From CAVQBC01 sp963710665 (lineage in GTDB: Bacteria; Actinomycetota; Thermoleophilia; Solirubrobacterales; Solirubrobacteraceae), in assembly GCA_963710665.1 (NCBI GenBank), contig CAVQBC010000007.1:62001-126000 (forward strand): a stretch of DNA of 64,000 bases, given 5' to 3'. The notes beneath the pieces are model-generated. The model saw nothing but the letters and a program-made list of their open reading frames with translations. It searched no databases and was not told the DNA's origin. Below, one piece after another: positions 58,938 to 64,000 of the stretch. Each line of letters begins with the position of its first letter. The first letter of the stretch is position 1. The position numbers were made by a program, and so were the translations under genes.

Positions 58938-58948
58938 CAGCTGCCACC

Positions 58949-60160
58949 ATGCCGCGGATGCTGAGCGACGCCGAGCGACGGCTGCTCGACGCCATCGACC
59001 CCGAGGAGGTGCGCGACCTGCTGACCGGGCTGGTCGCCGTGCCGAGCCCGAACCCGCCGGGGAGCGAGGAGGCGGTCGCGCACCACCTGGTGGACGCCTG
59101 CGCGGCGCGCGGGATCGACGCGCGCCTCGACGAGGTCGCACCCGGACGCCCGAACGTGCACGCGAGAATCGGCCCACCCGCCCCGCCGGGCGGCGATGGG
59201 CTGCTGCTGCTCGGCCACACCGACACGGTGCCGGCCGGCGAGGGTTGGACGCACCCGCCGTTCGGCGCCACGGTGGTCGACGGGCGCGTGATCGGCCGCG
59301 GCGCGGCGGACATGAAGGCCGGCCTGGCGGCGTCCGTCGCCGCCATGGCGGCGCTGGCGCGCCGCGAAGTGGAGCTGGGCGGGCCGGTCGTCCTGGCCGC
59401 GCTGGTCGACGAGGAGGAGAGCGGCCTCGGCGTGCGCACGATGCTCGCGCGCGGCGGCGTCGAGGCGCGGGGGGCGATCGTCCCCGAGCCCACCGAGCTG
59501 CAGACGATCATCGCCTGCCGCGGCAACTGCTACGTCGACGTGGAGATCCGCGGCCGCTCCGCGCATGCGGGGACGCCGCACGAGGGGCGCAACGCGATCT
59601 ACGGCGCCGCGCGCGTCGTGGAGGGCGTGCGTGCGCTGCACGACCGGCTCGCCGCCGAGCGCCATCCGCTGCTCGGCGCGGGCGGGTGGAGCGTGGGCGT
59701 GATCCGCGGCGGCACCGGGACCGCGATGGTGCCCGACCGCTGCCGCATCTCCATCGACCGGCGCCTGCTGCCCGGGCAGAGCGGCGAGCAGGCGCGGGCG
59801 GAGATCGACGCGCTGCTGGCGGCGCTCGACCTCGGCGCGCAGGACCTGACCGCGGAGACCGCGCTGCTGATGGAGATCCCGAGCTTCGAGCTCGAGCCGG
59901 AGCACCCGCTCGTGCTCGCGACGCGTACGGCCGCGGTCGACGCGGGCGGCCCCGAGCTCCCGGTCGCCGGCTGGTCGGCGGCGTGCGACGGCGGGTACCT
60001 GATGCGCGACGCCGGGATCCCCGCCACGGTCCTCGGCCCCGGCAGCGTTGCCGGGCAGGCGCACAAGCCCGACGAGTCCGTGGAGCTCGCCGAGGTCGTG
60101 ACCGCCGCGCGCGCCTACGCGCTGTGCGCCGTGCGGATGCTCGGCCATCTCAGCCCTTGA
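58949..60160 (+). CDS. M20-family metallopeptidase
   Basis: A 403-residue M20/ArgE-DapE-like amidohydrolase. Zinc ligands and catalytic residues: LLLLGHTDTVPAGEGW (His, Asp), GRGAADMKAGLAASVAAM (bridging Asp), LAALVDEEESGLGVRTM (catalytic Glu pair), GAIVPEPTELQ, and the late AHKPDESVELAEV (His). A dimerisation lid lies at about 180-290. It deacylates N-acyl amino acids or dipeptides. Divergent from the racemase-like gene and convergent with the M24 gene. Confidence 0.92.
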   Translation: MPRMLSDAERRLLDAIDPEEVRDLLTGLVAVPSPNPPGSEEAVAHHLVDACAARGIDARLDEVAPGRPNVHARIGPPAPPGGDGLLLLGHTDTVPAGEGWTHPPFGATVVDGRVIGRGAADMKAGLAASVAAMAALARREVELGGPVVLAALVDEEESGLGVRTMLARGGVEARGAIVPEPTELQTIIACRGNCYVDVEIRGRSAHAGTPHEGRNAIYGAARVVEGVRALHDRLAAERHPLLGAGGWSVGVIRGGTGTAMVPDRCRISIDRRLLPGQSGEQARAEIDALLAALDLGAQDLTAETALLMEIPSFELEPEHPLVLATRTAAVDAGGPELPVAGWSAACDGGYLMRDAGIPATVLGPGSVAGQAHKPDESVELAEVVTAARAYALCAVRMLGHLSP

Positions 60161-61364
60161 CCGCCAGCTCGCGCGGGAACGAGCACAGGCACTCCGCGCC
60201 GGACCCGGTCACCACGAACGTCTCGGACGCCTCGAAGCCCCAGTCGTCCATCCACATGCCCACGATCATGTGGAACGCCATGTCCGGCTCGAGCGGCGTC
60301 GTGTCGCCGGGCCGCAGGCTCATCGTGTGCTCGCCCCAGTCGGGCGGATAGCCGAGCCCGACGGAATAGCCGATGCGCGAGGCCTTCTCGAGCCCGTGCG
60401 CGGCGATGTGCCCCCGCCACGCCGCCTCGACCTCCTCGCAGGTGACGCCCGGGCGTACCGCGTCGAGCGCCGTCGCGAGCCCCTCGACGGTGACGCGCGC
60501 CGTGTCGGCGAGGCGCCGCGACGGCTCGCCGAGGAAGACGGTGCGCGCGATCGGGCAGTGGTAGCGGCGGTGGCAACCGGCCAGTTCGAGGATCGTCGCC
60601 TCGCCCGCGACGAAGGGCGCGTCGCTCCAGGTGAGGTGCGGCGTCGAGGTGCCCTGGCCGGTGGGCAGCATCGGCACGATCGCCGGGTAGTCGCCGCCGG
60701 CCTCCGCGGTGCCGCGGACCTGGGCCTCGTAGATCGCCGCCACCGCGTCGCACTGGCGCACGCCGGGCCGGACGGCCTCGATCCCGGCCGCCATCACGCG
60801 CTCGGCGATCGACGCGGCCGTGCGCATGAGCGCGAGCTCGGCGGGTGACTTGATCGCGCGCACCCAGTTGACCAGCTCGCCCGTGTCGGCGAAGGCGGCG
60901 CCCGGCGCCCGCACCCGCAGCGCGTCGGCGGCGCGCGGCGTGAAGTAGTACGAGTCCATCTCGAGCCCCACAGTGCCCGCCAGCGCGCCGCGCGCGGCGA
61001 GCTCGTCCGCGATCCACTCCATCGGGTGGCGGTCGCGCTGCTGGACGTAGTCGTCGGGGAAGCCGAAGATGCGCTCGTCGGCCAGGAAGGTCGTCAGGCG
61101 CGCGCCGTTGGCGTCCATCGCGCGCGTGAACAGCATCACCTCGCCGTCGAGGGGCACGACCACGCACTGCGGCGTGTAGAACGACCAGCCGTCGTAGCCG
61201 GTCAGGTAGTTCATGTTCGCCGGGTCGGTCGCGATCAGGCAGTCCAGGCCCTGCGCCGCCATGCGCTCGCGCACGCGCCGCAGGCGCCCGTCGTACTCGG
61301 CGCGCCCGAACGGGAGCGCCGTCGCGGCGGTGGCCGGGGAATGGCGAAGCGATTCCCCCGTCAC
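60150..61364 (-). CDS. M24-fold ectoine-hydrolase-like enzyme (DoeA/EutD type)
   Basis: A 404-residue pita-bread-fold protein. It has the creatinase N-domain (LIATDPANMNYLTGYDGWSF) and the C-terminal M24 fold, but the metal ligands are replaced: where Asp residues are expected the sequence reads LELAGCHRRYHCPIARTVFL, and the HGxGH site reads GYSVGLGYPPDWGEHTMSLR. This pattern is characteristic of the metal-independent ectoine hydrolase DoeA/EutD branch. Its start (GTG, inside the stop of the aminotransferase) is followed by a palindrome encoding GESLRHSPA. It likely opens ectoine or a similar cyclic amide. Confidence 0.82.
   Translation of the reverse strand: MTGESLRHSPATAATALPFGRAEYDGRLRRVRERMAAQGLDCLIATDPANMNYLTGYDGWSFYTPQCVVVPLDGEVMLFTRAMDANGARLTTFLADERIFGFPDDYVQQRDRHPMEWIADELAARGALAGTVGLEMDSYYFTPRAADALRVRAPGAAFADTGELVNWVRAIKSPAELALMRTAASIAERVMAAGIEAVRPGVRQCDAVAAIYEAQVRGTAEAGGDYPAIVPMLPTGQGTSTPHLTWSDAPFVAGEATILELAGCHRRYHCPIARTVFLGEPSRRLADTARVTVEGLATALDAVRPGVTCEEVEAAWRGHIAAHGLEKASRIGYSVGLGYPPDWGEHTMSLRPGDTTPLEPDMAFHMIVGMWMDDWGFEASETFVVTGSGAECLCSFPRELAVKG
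61336..61358. repeat. palindromic element at the M24 gene start
   Basis: GGGGAAT (61336-61342), loop GGCGAAGCG, then ATTCCCC (61352-61358). It encodes the second to ninth residues of the M24 protein and resembles the element in sufD. It may be a REP-like insertion into the N-terminus, or a translation-control hairpin. Confidence 0.45.
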
Positions 61365-62641
61365 GCGCTGGCCCCGGCCCCGATCTCGGCGCCGACGCGC
61401 TGCAGCGCGCCGGCGATCCGCTCGGCGAGCAGGTCGATCTCGCCCTCGTCGATGACGAACGGCGGCGAGATCTGCAGGCTGTGGCCGACCAGCGCGCGCA
61501 CCAGCACGCCGTCCGCCTGCAGCTCGGCCACCAGCCGGTCGGCCAGGCCGGGGGATGCCTCGCGGGCCTCGGCGGAGAGCTCGACGGCGCCGAGGAGGCC
61601 GGCGCTGCGCGTCTCCTCCACCAGCGGGTCGGACTCGAGGCCGCCGAGCGCCCGCGCCAGCACCGGCTCGAGCGCGCGCACGCGGTCGCGCAGGCCCTCG
61701 CGCTCGATGATGTCGAGGTTGGCCAGGCCCACCGCGCAGGCCGCCGCGTGTCCGGAGTACGTGTAGCCGTGGCGGAACGCGCCCGCCGTGTCGGCCCACA
61801 GCTCATCGCGGACCCGCGGGCCGCACAGCACCGCGCCGAGCGGGAGGTAGCCGGAGGTCAGGCCCTTGGCGGACGTGACCAGGTCGGGGCGGATGTCGTA
61901 GCGCTCGGAGGCGAACCACGGCCCCATGCGGCCGTAGCCGGTGATGACCTCGTCGGCGATCAGCAGCACGTCGCGGACCGCGCAGGCGCGCTGCACGCGC
62001 TCCCAGTAGCCGTCGGCCGGCGGGATCACCCCGCCCGCGCCGATCACCGGCTCGCCGATGAACGCGGCGATCCGGTCGCCGTGCTCGGCGAGCACCTGCT
62101 CGAGCGCCTCGGGATCGTCGTGCGGGACGTGGACCACGTCGGTGACGAGCGGGCCCCAGCCCTCCTTGTTCGGGAGGATGCCGGCGAGGCTCGTGCCGTA
62201 GGCGTTCATCCCGTGGTAGGCCTCGGAGCGGGCGACGAGCACGGTCCGGTGCGGCTCGCCGTGCAGCTGCCAGTAGCGCCGCGCGAGCTTGCCGGCGGTG
62301 TCGACCGCGTCCGACCCGCCGGTGGTGAAGAACACGGCGGCGTCGGGGACGGGGGCGATCTCCGCGAGGCGCTCGGCGAGGTCGAGCGCGGGACGGTTCG
62401 CGTACGGGCCGAAGGTGGAGTACGCCGGCAGCTCGCGCATCTGCGCGGCGGCGGCGTCGGCGAGCTCCGTGCGCCCGTAGCCGACGTTGCAGTACCAGAG
62501 GCTCGCGGTCGCGTCGAGGTAGCGGCGGCCGCGCTCGTCCTCCAGCCAGACGCCCTTGCCCCGCACGAGCACGAGCTCCTGCTGCGGGACCCGCGCCATG
62601 TCGGCGAAGGGATGCCACAGTCGCTGCGTGTGCTCGGTCAT
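61361..62641 (-). CDS. class III aminotransferase
   Basis: A 426-residue PLP enzyme of the omega-amino-acid:pyruvate/diaminobutyrate type: RLWHPFADMARVPQQELVLV, ASLWYCNVGYGRTELADAAA, FFTTGGSDAVDTAGKLARRY, ADEVITGYGRMGPWFASERY, PLP lysine in VTSAKGLTSGYLPLGAVLCG and FRHGYTYSGHAAACAVGLAN. It transfers an amino group from a terminal amine to pyruvate or oxoglutarate. The M24 start overlaps its stop (GTGA), tying the two in one operon. Confidence 0.94.
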   Translation of the reverse strand: MTEHTQRLWHPFADMARVPQQELVLVRGKGVWLEDERGRRYLDATASLWYCNVGYGRTELADAAAAQMRELPAYSTFGPYANRPALDLAERLAEIAPVPDAAVFFTTGGSDAVDTAGKLARRYWQLHGEPHRTVLVARSEAYHGMNAYGTSLAGILPNKEGWGPLVTDVVHVPHDDPEALEQVLAEHGDRIAAFIGEPVIGAGGVIPPADGYWERVQRACAVRDVLLIADEVITGYGRMGPWFASERYDIRPDLVTSAKGLTSGYLPLGAVLCGPRVRDELWADTAGAFRHGYTYSGHAAACAVGLANLDIIEREGLRDRVRALEPVLARALGGLESDPLVEETRSAGLLGAVELSAEAREASPGLADRLVAELQADGVLVRALVGHSLQISPPFVIDEGEIDLLAERIAGALQRVGAEIGAGASA

Positions 62642-62769
62642 GGCGCGGCCTCCTGGCTCGGGTCGGGGTTCCAGGGTGGCACGGCACCCCTGCGGCACCG
62701 ATGCACGATCTGGAGAGAGGTCGGCCGCCCGCGTGCACCAGATCGTCGGACCCGGCCTAGACTCGCTCC

Positions 62770-64000
62770 GTGGGTGCCGCGCCCGAGCCCTCCGCGCTGA
62801 CCGTCCGCCGCTGCCTGCGGATCGAGCCCTTCGCCGACGCGGAGGTCGTCGGCGGCGCGTCGGGGCTGGACGAGCGGCGGGTGCGCTGGATCGCGGTCAT
62901 CGAGTGGCCCGTGGAGGACTTCGTCGCCCGCGGCGAGCTCGTCCTCACGACCGGGATCGGCTGCGACGCCGCGCGCTTCGCGCAGCTCGCGACCGAGGTG
63001 GCGGACGCCGGCGCGGCCGCGCTGTGCGTGGCGGTCGGCCCGGGCGCGCCGTTCGCCGAGACGCCCGCCGCCCTGCGCCGGCTGGCCGACGAGCGCCGCC
63101 ATGCCGCTCGTCGAGATCCCGTGGGAGGTGCGCTTCGCCGACGTGATGTGGGCGCTCACCGACCGCCTGCTGTCGGCGCGCTACGCCGCCACGCTCGACC
63201 CGGGCGACCACCTGCCCGCGGGCTTCACCGACGCGCTGCTGCACCGCGACGGGCTGGGCGCCATCGCCGAGGCGCTCGAGGGGATGAGCGGGCGCCCGGT
63301 GCTCGTGCTCGACGCCGGCCTGGCGGTGAGCGCGAGCGGGCCGCTCGCGCTGGCGGCGCTCGGGGAGGAGGCGCTCGCGGCGCAGCCGGCGCAGGCGCAG
63401 TCGCTGGCGCCGGCCGCGCTCGACGCCCTCCGCGCGTCGCTCGGCGCAGACGACGTGCACCCGGTGGACGCCCTGCCCGAGGCCGGCCTGCCGCCGGGCC
63501 TCGTGGCGGCGGCCGTCGCGCAGGGCGCGGTGGTCGGCTATGTGCTGGCCCTCGGCGACCGCGCGTCCGGCGAGCCGCTGATCGTCGAGCGCCACGCGCT
63601 CGGTCACGCCGCGGTGGCGGTGGCGATCGAGACGCTGCGGCGCCGGGCGGCGGCCGAGGCCGAGGCGCGGGTGCGCGGCGACTTCGTCTGGGAGCTCGCC
63701 ACCGGCGCGCTCGCCGGGCGACAGGAGATGACCGCCAAGGCGGTGCTGCTCGGCTACGCGCTGGAGCGCGGCTATCACGTGCTGCTGGCCGAGGCCGAGG
63801 AGGACGGCGGGGAGGCCCTCGACGACGCGGTGCGGCACCTGCGGCGCCACGGCGGGGCCGCCGGCGTGCAGGCCAGCCGCCGGGGCGCGCGGGTGCTCGC
63901 GGTCGTGCCCGCTGACACGCCGGCCGGCCCCGAGCCCGCGGCGCTCGCGCGCCAGGTGGCCGAGGCGGTGGGGGAGCAGGTGTCGTGGGGGATCGCCGAC
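62770..64000 (+). pseudogene. PucR-family regulator, frameshifted and cut by the window end
   Basis: The N-terminal PucR domain (residues 12-105) reads ALTVRRCLRIEPFADAEVVG, GLDERRVRWIAVIEWPVEDF and VARGELVLTTGIGCDAARFA. The frame changes at about 63097: the first frame reads LADERRHAARRDPVG while the second begins MPLVEIPWEVRFADVMWALT. Removing one C from the CGCCGCC run joins them. The second frame stays open to 64000 with a GAF/CdaR-type middle (LIVERHALGHAAVAVAIETL) and would end in an HTH_30 outside the window. It probably controls the divergent aminotransferase-M24 operon. Confidence 0.82.

Noticed and set aside
61361..62641. Assignment of the aminotransferase as biotin synthesis BioA, given the BioD-like protein elsewhere.
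   Set aside because: The residues around the substrate pocket and the adjacent M24/PucR genes fit an omega-aminotransferase, and the BioD-like protein lacks its P-loop and is 56 kb away.

Overview
The window is a very GC-rich bacterial chromosome segment packed with short-gapped genes on both strands. GTG and TTG starts are frequent, 4-bp ATGA/GTGA stop-start overlaps are common, and several starts look leaderless. An F420-dependent luciferase-like enzyme, an LtrA protein, a DivIVA-like protein, a SUF-type Fe-S system with SufU and Rrf2, a TrpB2-type tryptophan synthase and many LuxR/TetR/ECF regulators point to Actinomycetota. The overall flavour suggests class Thermoleophilia (Solirubrobacterales-like); that placement is an inference from gene content. 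No tRNA, rRNA, CRISPR array, prophage or complete insertion sequence was seen. The two ends cut genes: a LuxR-type regulator at base 1 and a PucR-type regulator at base 64000.

Layout. 1-4.6 kb: end of a LuxR regulator, a small alpha/beta protein, a MASE1-type histidine kinase, a universal stress protein divergent from a MarR regulator, and an ArsR/SRPBCC pair. 4.6-8.3 kb: a BioD-like/winged-helix fusion, a frameshifted HAD phosphatase, a sarcosine-oxidase-like flavoenzyme and a TauE/SafE permease. 8.6-16.8 kb: a fused M14 peptidase/amidase wall hydrolase, a membrane-anchored GMC oxidoreductase, an acetyltransferase, a histidine phosphatase, TrpB2, LtrA and a metallo-hydrolase-like protein. 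17.0-23.1 kb: rrf2-sufC-sufS-sufU-Rieske-sufB-sufD, one compact operon for Fe-S cluster assembly. 23.1-25.8 kb: a RibD_C reductase divergent from a TetR repressor with a clear double operator, then an MFS exporter. 25.8-32.3 kb: formaldehyde dehydrogenase and a divergent redox operon (Fe-S protein, FAD-linked oxidase, small protein, F420 enzyme, ornithine-cyclodeaminase-like protein). 32.3-41.5 kb: TetR/USP divergon, VOC and membrane proteins, a large frameshifted LAL regulator, an O-methyltransferase with sugar isomerase-like proteins, and an allene-oxide-cyclase-like secreted protein. 41.6-50.3 kb: structured 39-bp repeats, an ECF sigma/anti-sigma fusion, a Tat-exported protein, a methyltransferase/ArsR-like divergon and two tandem spherulin-4-like secreted proteins. 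50.4-55.3 kb: DivIVA-like protein, a transsulfuration pair (cystathionine beta-synthase, cystathionine gamma-synthase), a 164-bp near-palindromic element and two secreted wall hydrolases. 55.4-64 kb: ECF sigma factor coupled to an ATP-dependent DNA ligase, then a catabolic cluster (SDR, Asp/Glu racemase-like, M20, ectoine-hydrolase-like M24, class III aminotransferase, PucR regulator).

What stands out: (i) non-coding structure, namely three 39-bp hairpin repeats at gene 3-prime ends, a 164-bp long palindrome after metB, a 15-bp perfect inverted repeat ahead of the cystathionine beta-synthase gene, and two short palindromes inside reading frames; (ii) well-defined candidate operators for two TetR regulators and a pair of same-spaced dyads that could be the Rrf2 operators of the suf operon; (iii) unusual domain fusions; (iv) three genes each broken by one extra base in a GC-rich run, which looks more like sequence error than decay.
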